A stretch of 64,000 nt of DNA. Origin: Bacteroidota bacterium. Lineage in GTDB: Bacteria > Bacteroidota > Bacteroidia > Chitinophagales > BACL12. The stretch covers positions 310,001 to 374,000 of the forward strand of contig JADKAC010000001.1 in NCBI GenBank assembly GCA_016715425.1. Direction: 5' to 3'. A program made the position numbers and the translations under genes. The notes beneath the pieces were generated by a model, which ran no database searches, was not told the DNA's origin, and saw only the letters and a list, made by a program, of their open reading frames with translations. This document shows, piece by piece, positions 23,617 to 31,508 of the stretch (positions are counted from its first letter, which is position 1; each line of letters starts with the position of its first letter).

Positions 23617-26600
23617 CTAAAACGCCCTGTTAATTCCAACTACCCATCTCAACTTAAAATAATCTTGTTCTTCAAATGGTGGATGATTTAATAACAATGG
23701 AAAATCAATGCGCAATGTCAATGGATTTACAGTTTGTAAAACTCCCCAATCCGTTATGCTAAATGTAGCACCAATTCCGCCATCAATGCGCACAGCAGAA
23801 AAAGCATGTGAATTATCTTCTAATTGATACACCATACTTCCTGCGTCGGCAAATACATAAGGTGTCATTTTAATAAATTTCAACAATTTAAAATTGAATA
23901 AACGATTAAATGCTAATTCAGCATTTGCTGCTGCTCCACTTGTTCCGGAATACACAAAATATAAATTGCCATCCTTGCCTTCATCCACTACAGTATATCC
24001 GTTATATCCTCTTAGATTTAAACCGCCACCCATTTGAAAATGATTCGTAACATCACTATAATCCACCCAATCATTTGGCACCCAACCAGCAGCTCGTGTG
24101 AATTTATTTTCTAAATATTCTTCGGGGTTTGCACCTGCCATATATAATTGGGATTCGGGTGCGCTATTATTATTGCTGTATCCTGCTTGTATAAAAAAAC
24201 GTGTGCGTAAATCAAATTTTCCAAGACGATTATTATTTATTGCTTCCACATTTACACGACCAAATTCCACTTCACTAAATGGTGCATTTGCACGAAGTGA
24301 TGTAATTATTTTTCCATTGCCAGTAAAGTATTTATAATGATGTTCGTAAGCTAAATTCAATGAACTGTTGTAGGTAGTTCCGAAATGTGTAGTGTCTAGC
24401 AGATAAGATTTTTCAGTAGCTTGAAATCCTTTAAGTGCAACCGTAATTTTATTTTGTTGCGACCAGCCAATGCGTTTTTCAATTCCAATGGTACCACCGG
24501 CAATGCCATCCATATATTTTGCATTCATGAAGAAATCGCTGTAAGGAATAATGCGATCCGTTGCTGTTTTATAATCTAAGTTAAATGCAAATGGTTGCGC
24601 ATAATACATTGCTTCATCGTTGTTGTAATTATAAAATCCACCTTGGAATGCAGTTGTATTATACCATGCAGTGAAATTGAAAATGTGCTTGTAATTAAAA
24701 TAATTTCCGTTGAAATGTACACCTGCTTTTAATCCATCTGTTTCATTAAACCAAAGTTCAGGTCTCCAATATAAACGATAATGATCCGGGTCAGGATAGT
24801 TAGCAACTTTAGAATCAAAGCGGGTAATGATTGGACATTTCTTTGCATCATTTAATGCATTGATATCTGCAAGACGATTTGTAGGATCAATAATTACATT
24901 TTCTAATTTGCCGGGTACCACCACATTTGCCTTGTAAGTTGTATTTAATTTATCCCAACCATACCATTTTGGTAACACTTGTACAACGTCAAATGCATAC
25001 GGATTTATTCTTGCATTATCTGCATTGATATTACTACCAGATTTGCCTTGCGGAAAATCTTTTTCCCACCATGTGTTTGGAATATAATAAGAAACAGTAT
25101 CTGTATTTGTAATCACATCAAAATCCAACGGCATTTGCATACGTCCTATTCTTTTAAATGTAATTTCATATTGATTCAATGGTAAATTCGCATTGGCTAA
25201 AGCTTCTGTTGGTTGTATTTTTTTAACACCAGTAATTGCATAATCAATATTTTTAGTTGTCTCCAACCATTGATCAAAAAACCAATTTAAATCCACTCCT
25301 GTAAATTGAATAATACTATTGCGAAAATCCTCCGGATATGGATGGCATAAAGTCCATTGAGAAACATAGTGTTGCATTGCTTTTAAAAATAAAGTATCAC
25401 CCAATACATATTGCAGATTATATAACATAGTTCCTCCTTTATAATACACATTGCCATATCCGCCACCATGTCTGAGTGCACTATTAAAATAATCGGAATG
25501 TGTGTTTAAAGGTGAGTCATCAAATCGTGTTGCATCACGCAAATAACCATAATCCAATTCATCAAATTTTATTGGTGTAGGTTCTGAAAATTTTTTCAGA
25601 TATGAATTACTTTCTTCATATACTATTTTTATATCACCATCAATTTTACGATACACATAAGTGTCGGCAAATTGAGTAAAGCCTTCATCTAAAAAAGCAC
25701 GATAAGTTTCATTACTACCTATCATTCCAAAAAACCATTGATGACCAACTTCATGAGCCAGTACATCACGATAATACGGATCAAATCCACCATCTAAAGT
25801 GAGCATAGGATATTCCATTCCATCCTGTGCATCAGCAACAATTATTTTCGGCCAGATATATTCACCAAAATTTTTAGAGTAGGTTTCTATTAATGCTTTT
25901 GTGTAATCCGCTGCATACACCCATCCTGCCGCATGAGGTTCTCGTACTAATGCAATGCAACGCACTAATCTTCCATTCACCATTGCTGCTGTTTCACCAA
26001 TACGATATGTTGGATCTGCAGTTGCTGCAAAGTCATGCACATTCACTGCATAAAATCTCCATGTTTTTTTATTCCCGGGAATAATTGGAATTATTTCAGA
26101 AGGTGGAGACTTCCATTCTTTAGTATAAAAATTGCGAATGTCTAATTGCTTGCGCAAGTTATCAGGCATTACTTCTTCCTGATTTGTTATATATCCAGTT
26201 CCATCTACAATATAATGTGCAGGTAATTTTAAATTCACTTCATAAGATCCATAATCACCATAAAATTCACGACCGAGATGCTGATCTGTTGACCATCCGA
26301 ATTTTTTATCATATACAGCAATTCTTGGATACCAGTGGGTAATATCATAATGCTTATATCCATAACTGTCAAATGATTTCATGCGACGGCGAATGGTGCC
26401 ATCTCCATAATAGGTTTTGAATTTTATGCGGAATGTAATGCTTCCTTTTGGTTGAATGGGTTCAGAAAGATCTGCCCGTAAAATAGTATTATCCTGAGTT
26501 AGTACAACTTGTTTATCCGTTGGGAAACCATTTATAGCAAGTACATGCAAATCTTCAATTTCAGTTCCTAAACCAGCGGCTTCATATTGAGTAAAAGTGG

Positions 26601-26952
26601 GTTTTATACCATTCACTTTTGTCAATGCATCCAAATAAGAATCCGGTTGAAATGCTTCTTGATATAAATGAAAATAAACAAAAGGCAATGCATCCGGACT
26701 ATTATTATAATAAGTAAGAATTAATTCGCCATCAATAATATCGGTTGAATCATTCAGCTCTGCATTAATTATATATTGTACATCTTGTTGCCAATATCCT
26801 TCGTGTGGCATTTTATTTTTCCAATACCAAGGATTGCCTGCGTCACGATAATGATAGGGTGGTTTGAACGCCTCTGTTGCAATAGTGCCTACTTGTGCAA
26901 AAGATTGTGAAATAAAAAGTATAGCGACAAAATAAAATATCCAATTCTTCAT
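23617..26952 (-). CDS. M1 metallopeptidase fused to an Omp85-like outer-membrane barrel
   Basis: The ATG at 26952 gives 1111 residues and a signal peptide (MKNWIFYFVAILFISQSFAQ); the 7-codon longer form begins with TTG. Residues ~30-600 are a gluzincin: 'DGMEYPML' (about 378) replaces GAMEN, the zinc site is HEVGH (about 400-404), and Glu lies 19 residues on in 'LDEGFTQ', giving HEXXH-X18-E. 'GGGYGNVYYKGGTMLY' has the catalytic Tyr. Residues ~680-1111 are beta-strand-rich and end in Phe; 'GLNLRGYNGYTV' resembles the (V/L)RG(F/Y) loop motif of Omp85 barrels. This looks like a peptidase tethered at the outer membrane. M1 aminopeptidases are usually ~600-900 residues. Confidence 0.8.
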   Translation of the reverse strand: MKNWIFYFVAILFISQSFAQVGTIATEAFKPPYHYRDAGNPWYWKNKMPHEGYWQQDVQYIINAELNDSTDIIDGELILTYYNNSPDALPFVYFHLYQEAFQPDSYLDALTKVNGIKPTFTQYEAAGLGTEIEDLHVLAINGFPTDKQVVLTQDNTILRADLSEPIQPKGSITFRIKFKTYYGDGTIRRRMKSFDSYGYKHYDITHWYPRIAVYDKKFGWSTDQHLGREFYGDYGSYEVNLKLPAHYIVDGTGYITNQEEVMPDNLRKQLDIRNFYTKEWKSPPSEIIPIIPGNKKTWRFYAVNVHDFAATADPTYRIGETAAMVNGRLVRCIALVREPHAAGWVYAADYTKALIETYSKNFGEYIWPKIIVADAQDGMEYPMLTLDGGFDPYYRDVLAHEVGHQWFFGMIGSNETYRAFLDEGFTQFADTYVYRKIDGDIKIVYEESNSYLKKFSEPTPIKFDELDYGYLRDATRFDDSPLNTHSDYFNSALRHGGGYGNVYYKGGTMLYNLQYVLGDTLFLKAMQHYVSQWTLCHPYPEDFRNSIIQFTGVDLNWFFDQWLETTKNIDYAITGVKKIQPTEALANANLPLNQYEITFKRIGRMQMPLDFDVITNTDTVSYYIPNTWWEKDFPQGKSGSNINADNARINPYAFDVVQVLPKWYGWDKLNTTYKANVVVPGKLENVIIDPTNRLADINALNDAKKCPIITRFDSKVANYPDPDHYRLYWRPELWFNETDGLKAGVHFNGNYFNYKHIFNFTAWYNTTAFQGGFYNYNNDEAMYYAQPFAFNLDYKTATDRIIPYSDFFMNAKYMDGIAGGTIGIEKRIGWSQQNKITVALKGFQATEKSYLLDTTHFGTTYNSSLNLAYEHHYKYFTGNGKIITSLRANAPFSEVEFGRVNVEAINNNRLGKFDLRTRFFIQAGYSNNNSAPESQLYMAGANPEEYLENKFTRAAGWVPNDWVDYSDVTNHFQMGGGLNLRGYNGYTVVDEGKDGNLYFVYSGTSGAAANAELAFNRLFNFKLLKFIKMTPYVFADAGSMVYQLEDNSHAFSAVRIDGGIGATFSITDWGVLQTVNPLTLRIDFPLLLNHPPFEEQDYFKLRWVVGINRAF

Positions 26953-26988
26953 TTCTTGTAATTTGTTTTTCAATTATTTTTATCCGTT

Positions 26989-26996
26989 CAAAAATA
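26989..26996 (-). promoter_or_regulatory. Candidate -7 element for the M1 peptidase gene
   Basis: Minus-strand TATTTTTG matches TAnnTTTG and lies 36 bp upstream of the ATG at 26952. A -33 element is not clear. The 50-bp gap also has to carry the dprA promoter. Confidence 0.35.
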
Positions 26997-27002
26997 CAAA
27001 TC

Positions 27003-28103
27003 TTGCCGCAGTCAGAACAGTTATATAATGTTGCTTTATCCTTAGTGCCCAATGTGGGTTGTGTTACTGCTAAAAACTTAATTAGTTATTGTGGCAGCGC
27101 AGAAAAAGTGTTTAATGTTTCGAAAAAAAAATTATTGACAATACCCGGCGTAGGAGGTGCAATGGCAGAAAGTATTTTACATTTTAAAGAATTTTCACGG
27201 GCAGAAAAAGAATTAGAATTTGCAGAAAAAAATAATATCCGAATTCTGGATTTTAATGCAGATGATTATCCTAAACGTTTGCGCAACTGTATAGATGCAC
27301 CTATGGTGTTATATTATATGGGAAACGCAGAATTAAATGCAACAAAAGTTATCGGAATAGTGGGTACCAGAAATGCAACTGCATATGGAAAACATTTTTG
27401 TGATACCTTGATTAAAGAATTACAATCTTATGGAGTTATGATTGTAAGTGGAATGGCGTATGGAATTGATATCGCAGCACATAAAGCTTGTATAAAATAT
27501 GATGTGCCCACTGTGGGTGTATTTGCACATGGTCTGGATAGAATTTATCCTGCTATACATAAAGATGCTGCAAGAAAAATGATAGATAATGGCGGCTTGC
27601 TTACTGAATTTATTACAGGAACAAATCCCGATCGTGAAAATTTTCCGATGCGCAATCGTATTGTTGCCGGTATGATAGATGGATTGATTGTGGTGGAAAC
27701 AGATAGGGAAGGAGGCAGTATGATTACAGCATCCATTGCATATAATTATAATCGGGATGTGATGGCTGTGCCGGGAAATATTGACAATAAAAATTCCAAG
27801 GGTTGTAATTATCTTATCAAAAAAAATAGAGCAGCTTTAATTGAAAATGCTGCTGATGTAGTTGAATTAATGAATTGGGAAATAAATGAACAGAAACATA
27901 AAACACAACGTGAATTATTTATTGAATTAGACGCAGAAGAAAAAATAGTGTACGATGTTTTAATTCAACATGGTGAAATGCATGTGGATGAATTAAGTCA
28001 GTGCTTACCATTCTCTCCCGGAAAATTAGCCGGATTATTATTGAATCTTGAATTTCAGAATGTCATTATTTCTCTTGCCGGCAAGCGATACAAAACGGCA
28101 TAA
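27003..28103 (+). CDS. dprA: DNA-processing protein DprA
   Basis: DprA loads RecA on incoming single-stranded DNA during natural transformation. The 366 residues include an N-terminal HhH/SAM-like region ('LLTIPGVGGAMAESIL'), then the Rossmann-fold core: 'IGIVGTRNATAYG', 'VSGMAYGIDIAAHKA', 'FAHGLDRIYPAIH', 'ENFPMRNRIVAGM' and 'GSMITASIAY'. A C-terminal winged helix of the DML1 type covers about 305-366. The start is TTG at 27003; no in-frame ATG exists before the conserved region. It is divergent from the M1 peptidase gene by 50 bp and ends in a perfect terminator. Confidence 0.93.
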   Translation: MPQSEQLYNVALSLVPNVGCVTAKNLISYCGSAEKVFNVSKKKLLTIPGVGGAMAESILHFKEFSRAEKELEFAEKNNIRILDFNADDYPKRLRNCIDAPMVLYYMGNAELNATKVIGIVGTRNATAYGKHFCDTLIKELQSYGVMIVSGMAYGIDIAAHKACIKYDVPTVGVFAHGLDRIYPAIHKDAARKMIDNGGLLTEFITGTNPDRENFPMRNRIVAGMIDGLIVVETDREGGSMITASIAYNYNRDVMAVPGNIDNKNSKGCNYLIKKNRAALIENAADVVELMNWEINEQKHKTQRELFIELDAEEKIVYDVLIQHGEMHVDELSQCLPFSPGKLAGLLLNLEFQNVIISLAGKRYKTA

Positions 28104-28131
28104 AAAAAGAAGCTGGAGCAGCTTCTTTTTT
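28103..28131. terminator. Bidirectional terminator between dprA and ndk
   Basis: A 13-bp stem pairs 28103-28115 with 28119-28131, with a GAG loop; the core is GAAGCTG/CAGCTTC flanked by A-run and T-run. It begins at the last base of the dprA stop codon. The A/T runs on both sides let it serve dprA and the convergent ndk gene. Confidence 0.85.
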
Positions 28132-28151
28132 AAGGGTGACTAGTGGGTGTT

Positions 28152-28571
28152 TTAATATCTTTCTACTTTGCTGAAATGAAAATCACTTTCAATCATTGCA
28201 TTCTCATCGCTATCACTTCCATGCACTGCATTTTCTCCAATGCTGCTTGCATATTTTTTTCTTATTGTTCCTTCTTCAGCTTTTGATGGATCTGTTGCGC
28301 CAATTAATTTGCGAAAATCTTCAACTGCATTTTCTTTTTCCAATATTGCTGCTACAATTGGTCCATCGCTCATAAACTCCACTAACTCTCCATAAAAAGG
28401 ACGCTCTTTATGTACTGCATAAAACTCACCTGCTTTTTCTTTACTCAATTGGGTGTATTTCATTGCTCTAATTTTAAATCCTGCTTCATTGATCATGTGT
28501 AAAATACCACCGATAGAATTTTTGCGAACTGCATCGGGTTTAATCATGGTTAATGTAATATTTCCTGTCAT
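28152..28571 (-). CDS. ndk: Nucleoside-diphosphate kinase
   Basis: Ndk balances NTP and dNTP pools by phosphate transfer through a phospho-histidine. The 139 residues are full length. The start 'NITLTMIKPDAVRK' and the active site 'NAVHGSDS' with His117 are intact, and 'RPFYGELVEFMSDGP' is typical. It has its own -7 element at 28591-28598 and shares the terminator at 28103-28131 with dprA. It is divergent from nrnA with a 99-bp gap. Confidence 0.97.
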   Translation of the reverse strand: MTGNITLTMIKPDAVRKNSIGGILHMINEAGFKIRAMKYTQLSKEKAGEFYAVHKERPFYGELVEFMSDGPIVAAILEKENAVEDFRKLIGATDPSKAEEGTIRKKYASSIGENAVHGSDSDENAMIESDFHFSKVERY

Positions 28572-28590
28572 CTTTATTATTTTTAGTGGG

Positions 28591-28598
28591 CAAATATA
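28591..28598 (-). promoter_or_regulatory. Candidate -7 element for ndk
   Basis: Minus-strand TATATTTG, a full match to TAnnTTTG, 19 bp upstream of the ndk ATG. No convincing -33 TTTG was found. Confidence 0.45.
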
Positions 28599-28670
28599 GC
28601 TAAACCCATCTCCTGTTTTACTGCTTTGCTTTTCATTTAATAAAAAATTAGTGACCTTTGGCGTCTCTTT

Positions 28671-29687
28671 ATGCTACACCTGCAACCTTTGTTTGATTTA
28701 TTAAAAACGCCTAAGCGCATTGTTCTAATTGCGCATTCCAGACCTGATGCGGATGCAATGGGTGCTTGCCTTGGTCTTAAACTTTACTTTGAAAGAACAG
28801 GACATATTGCGGATGTGATTGTGCCTGATGATTTTCCGCACTTTCTCGATTGGATGACCGGAGCAGATAAAGCATGGGTGCATCAAAAAAAATCTAAAAC
28901 ATGTTTTGCTATTTTATCGCAGAGCGAAATTATCTTTTGTTGTGATTTTAATTCATTAAAACGTATTGACAGATTAGGTCAGGATGTGGAGAAAATGAAC
29001 CAGGCAATTATGGTTATGATAGATCATCATCAGGATCCAGATCATTTTGCAAATTTTGAATTGTGGGACGATAATGCGAGCTCCACGTGCGAATTGATTT
29101 ATTATTTTATTGCAGCCGCCGGTGATGAAGAATTGATTGACGCAGAATTAGGAGCAGTTTTATATGCGGGTATAGCAATGGATACCGGTGTATTTCAATA
29201 TTCCAACACAACCCCGAAAGTGCATATTCTGGCAGCAAATTTGATTAGCAAGGGCGTGCATATAGAAACCATTCACAATAATCTTTTTAATCAATACAAA
29301 GAAAATAGATTGCGATTTATTGGCTATTTACTTTCACAAAAATTGGAAGTACTGGCAGAAGAGCGCACTGCCTTTATGAGTATTACCATGAAAGAAGCAG
29401 AAGAATATAAATTGGGAACAGGAGATAAAGAAGGTATTGTGAATATGCCGCTTACAATGAAAAATATAGACATCGCTATTTTATTTACAGAAGATAGAGA
29501 CAAAATAAAAATTTCTTTCCGCAGTAAAGGAGATGTGAATGTGGATGCATTTGCAAGAACTTATTTTAATGGCGGTGGTCATATAAATGCATCGGGAGGA
29601 TCAAGTACAAAAAACCTAGAAGAAACACTTGTTTATCTCAAAGAAGTATTACCCATATTCATCAACAATAAAACAGAATTAAATTAG
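28671..29687 (+). CDS. nrnA: DHH-family nanoRNase / pAp phosphatase (NrnA-like)
   Basis: These enzymes degrade 2-5-nt RNA and dephosphorylate pAp, replacing Orn in many bacteria. The 338 residues have the DHH domain: motif I 'AHSRPDADAMG' (metal ligands His22, Asp26 and Asp28) and motif III 'MVMIDHHQDP' near residue 120. The DHHA1 domain carries 'SFRSKGDVNVDAFA' and the substrate-binding 'FNGGGHINASGG'. The ATG at 28671 is well placed. The cyclophilin gene follows after 30 bp, so the two may be one unit. Confidence 0.9.
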   Translation: MLHLQPLFDLLKTPKRIVLIAHSRPDADAMGACLGLKLYFERTGHIADVIVPDDFPHFLDWMTGADKAWVHQKKSKTCFAILSQSEIIFCCDFNSLKRIDRLGQDVEKMNQAIMVMIDHHQDPDHFANFELWDDNASSTCELIYYFIAAAGDEELIDAELGAVLYAGIAMDTGVFQYSNTTPKVHILAANLISKGVHIETIHNNLFNQYKENRLRFIGYLLSQKLEVLAEERTAFMSITMKEAEEYKLGTGDKEGIVNMPLTMKNIDIAILFTEDRDKIKISFRSKGDVNVDAFARTYFNGGGHINASGGSSTKNLEETLVYLKEVLPIFINNKTELN

Positions 29688-29717
29688 TTTTCTAACACTT
29701 AATAAAAATCAAAAAAA

Positions 29718-30356
29718 ATGAAGTACAAATTTTTTATTTTAACATTGTTAATATCAACAGCAGGAATTATGTCAGCACAAACAGAAAATGACCCAACCAA
29801 AGATTTACCTGATGGCTTATACGCCAATATGCAAACCAGTAAAGGCGATATTTTGCTTTATCTGGAATATCAAAAAACTCCACTCACAGTAGCAAATTTT
29901 GTAGGGTTAGCAGAAGGTAAAATTGAAAACACAGCAAAGCCTTTAGGAACACCTTATTATGATGGATTAAAATTCCATCGTGTAATTGCAGATTTTATGA
30001 TTCAGGGTGGAGACCCTTCAGGAAATGGTTCAGGTGGTCCCGGTTATAAATTCAAAGATGAATTTCGCACGGATTTAAAACACGACAAACCCGGTACTTT
30101 ATCTATGGCTAATGCAGGAGCTTTTACTAACGGAAGTCAGTTTTTTATTACGCATAAAGAAACACCTTGGTTAGATGGAAAGCATTCTATATTCGGACAT
30201 GTAGTAAGCGGACAAGATGTGGTGAATGCAATTGCGCAAGGTGATACAATTACACATATTGAAATTATCCGCAAAGGAAAAGATGTAAAAAAATATGATC
30301 CGGTTCCAATCTTCGATGCAGCAAAAGCAGCCGGTGATGTGAAGATGGGTAATTAA
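29718..30356 (+). CDS. Exported cyclophilin-type peptidyl-prolyl isomerase
   Basis: A 212-residue protein that helps fold exported proteins by proline isomerisation. The signal peptide is 'FFILTLLISTAGIMSAQ', so it acts in the periplasm or outer membrane. The cyclophilin core has 'LKFHRVIADFMIQGGDPSGN' with the catalytic Arg, 'GTLSMANAGAFTNGSQFFIT' and 'WLDGKHSIFGHVV'. The tail after residue 190 is a short hydrophilic extension. It follows nrnA by 30 bp and ends in a rho-independent terminator. Confidence 0.92.
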   Translation: MKYKFFILTLLISTAGIMSAQTENDPTKDLPDGLYANMQTSKGDILLYLEYQKTPLTVANFVGLAEGKIENTAKPLGTPYYDGLKFHRVIADFMIQGGDPSGNGSGGPGYKFKDEFRTDLKHDKPGTLSMANAGAFTNGSQFFITHKETPWLDGKHSIFGHVVSGQDVVNAIAQGDTITHIEIIRKGKDVKKYDPVPIFDAAKAAGDVKMGN

Positions 30357-30378
30357 ATCTATTAATAATATTTAATAC

Positions 30379-30411
30379 AAAAGCCATTGTGAAAGCAGTG
30401 GCTTTTTTTTT
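30379..30411 (+). terminator. Terminator after the cyclophilin gene
   Basis: AAAAGCCATTG at 30379-30389 pairs with CAGTGGCTTTT from 30396 (one G-U), loop TGAAAG, followed by a run of nine Ts ending at 30411. Confidence 0.8.
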
Positions 30412-30435
30412 GACAATGAAAAAAAAAACTCAGAC

Positions 30436-30503
30436 GATTGACTTTGACATTGACAAAAAAAACTCATCACTCATCACTGATTAAGAACTACTGATTACTG
30501 ATT
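30436..30503 (+). repeat. Heptanucleotide repeat array
   Basis: Consecutive 7-nt units: GATTGAC, TTTGACA, TTGACAA; then after five As, ACTCATC, ACTCATC, ACTGATT, AAGAACT, ACTGATT, ACTGATT. The same unit families occur at 10.6-10.9 kb and around 45.3-45.8 kb. The array butts against a truncated YeiH-like gene end. Confidence 0.8.
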
Positions 30504-30515
30504 ATTTATAAATGA

Positions 30516-30653
30516 TTTTTGTTTTTAATTGGTTGTGGCTTAAACCGAAAAGTATTACAACAAGTAGGCTTTAAACCACTCATTCAAGGAGTAATATTAT
30601 GGGTATTAATTTCAGCAACTGCGCTATGGGTTATAATGAATTTGGCTGCTTGA
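30516..30653 (+). pseudogene. C-terminal remnant of a YeiH/UPF0324-family membrane protein
   Basis: The frame is open only from 30516 (TGA at 30513-30515) to the TGA at 30651-30653. The 45 codons read 'FLFLIGCGLNRKVLQQVGFK' followed by 'PLIQGVILWVLISATALWVI' and MNLAA. This matches, from memory, the last helix region of YeiH-type putative exporters (F-L-I-G-x-G-L ... G-x-x-P-L-x-x-G). No upstream part of the gene survives in the window; the heptamer array sits where it should continue. No start codon is present. It is therefore a fossil, and not an expressed gene. Confidence 0.55.
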
Positions 30654-30715
30654 GATATAGTATTTTGCGATAGCAATAAACAGAGATTTATAGAATAAAG
30701 AAAGACTGTGTTTTG

Positions 30716-30723
30716 TATATTTG
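30716..30723 (+). promoter_or_regulatory. Candidate -7 element before the broken four-helix gene
   Basis: TATATTTG matches TAnnTTTG and lies 57 bp upstream of the ATG at 30781. Confidence 0.35.
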
Positions 30724-30739
30724 AGAGCGATTGTTTACC

Positions 30740-30766
30740 GAAAGTCACCAAAGTCTTATAAGTCCC
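30740..30766 (+). repeat. Three 9-nt units upstream of the four-helix suffix gene
   Basis: GAAAGTCAC, CAAAGTCTT and ATAAGTCCC are in tandem. Their reverse complements (GGGACTTAT and so on) resemble the units at 31363-31389 beyond the gene, so the pair is a degenerate inverted repeat. Confidence 0.55.
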
Positions 30767-30780
30767 AAAAAAATATTACA

Positions 30781-31356
30781 ATGGAAGAAAAGAATAATAA
30801 CAGCAATGGGTTTATTCCCTTACATTGAGGTTACCAAAATTTATTAACTTATCAAAAATCGGAAATCATTTATGATGGAACGGTTTATTTTACTAAGAGA
30901 TTTTTTCAAAAGTATAATCGAACCATTGATCAGATGGTTCAGGCAGCAAGGAGTGGTAAACAGAATATTGCTGAGGCCAGTATGGCATCGGCAACTTCAA
31001 AGGAAACAGAAATAAAATTGACAAATGTTGCACGGGCAAGTTTAGAAGAGTTGATGATTGATTATAAAGATTTTTTAAGAACTAACAAACTAAAACTTTG
31101 GGAAAAAGAACACAAACTTGTAACCCGTTTTCGAGAATTGAACAGAACTCCAAATGCTACTTATGAAACTTACATTAAAGCAATTGAAAATCCTGAACCA
31201 GAAATTTGTGCTAATTCTATGATATGCCTTATAAATATTGTGAGTTATCTTTTAAGTCAACAGATGAAAGCATTGGAGAAAGCATTTTTAGAAGAAGGTG
31301 GTTTAAGAGAAAGAATGACTAAAGCTAGAATTGAAATGAGAAATAAAAAAAGGTAA
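30781..31356 (+). pseudogene. Four-helix-bundle 'suffix'-domain gene interrupted by an in-frame TGA
   Basis: The frame runs 192 codons from ATG 30781 to the stop ending at 31356, but codon 16 is TGA (30826-30828). Before it lies 'NGFIPLH', after it 'GYQNLLTYQKSEIIYDGT'. In intact relatives, as I recall them, this position is Gly (HGGYQNL), so a single GGA to TGA change explains it. 'DQMVQAARSGKQNIAEAS' and the helical C-terminal suffix are well kept. The remaining ORF from ATG 30934 (140 codons) lacks the first helix. Either a recent pseudogene or a base error. Function of the family is unknown. Confidence 0.7.
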
Positions 31357-31362
31357 TATTAT

Positions 31363-31389
31363 GTGGGACACGTTAGAACACTTGGGACA
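31363..31389 (+). repeat. 9-nt-like units downstream of the four-helix suffix gene
   Basis: GTGGGACAC, GTTAGAACA and CTTGGGACA follow the gene. TTGGGAC here is complementary to GTCCCAA at 30762-30768 upstream. The array starts a 20-codon open frame beginning ATG at 31361 that looks meaningless. Confidence 0.5.
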
Positions 31390-31508
31390 AGTTATCGATT
31401 TTAATAAGAAATATTGGAAATGATAACAAGCAATTATCTACATCTCCCCAAAAAAAAATCCACTGCTTTCACAATAGATTTATTAATTTATTTTCTAAAA
31501 ATATTTAT

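Noticed and set aside
30826..30828. TGA as selenocysteine or recoded codon
   Set aside because: The position corresponds to Gly in relatives, TGA is used as a normal stop in other genes here (for example the first permease and the ATPase), and no SECIS-like hairpin is evident after it.
31361..31423. A 20-codon ORF after the broken four-helix gene
   Set aside because: It starts inside the 9-nt repeat units and shows no conserved features.
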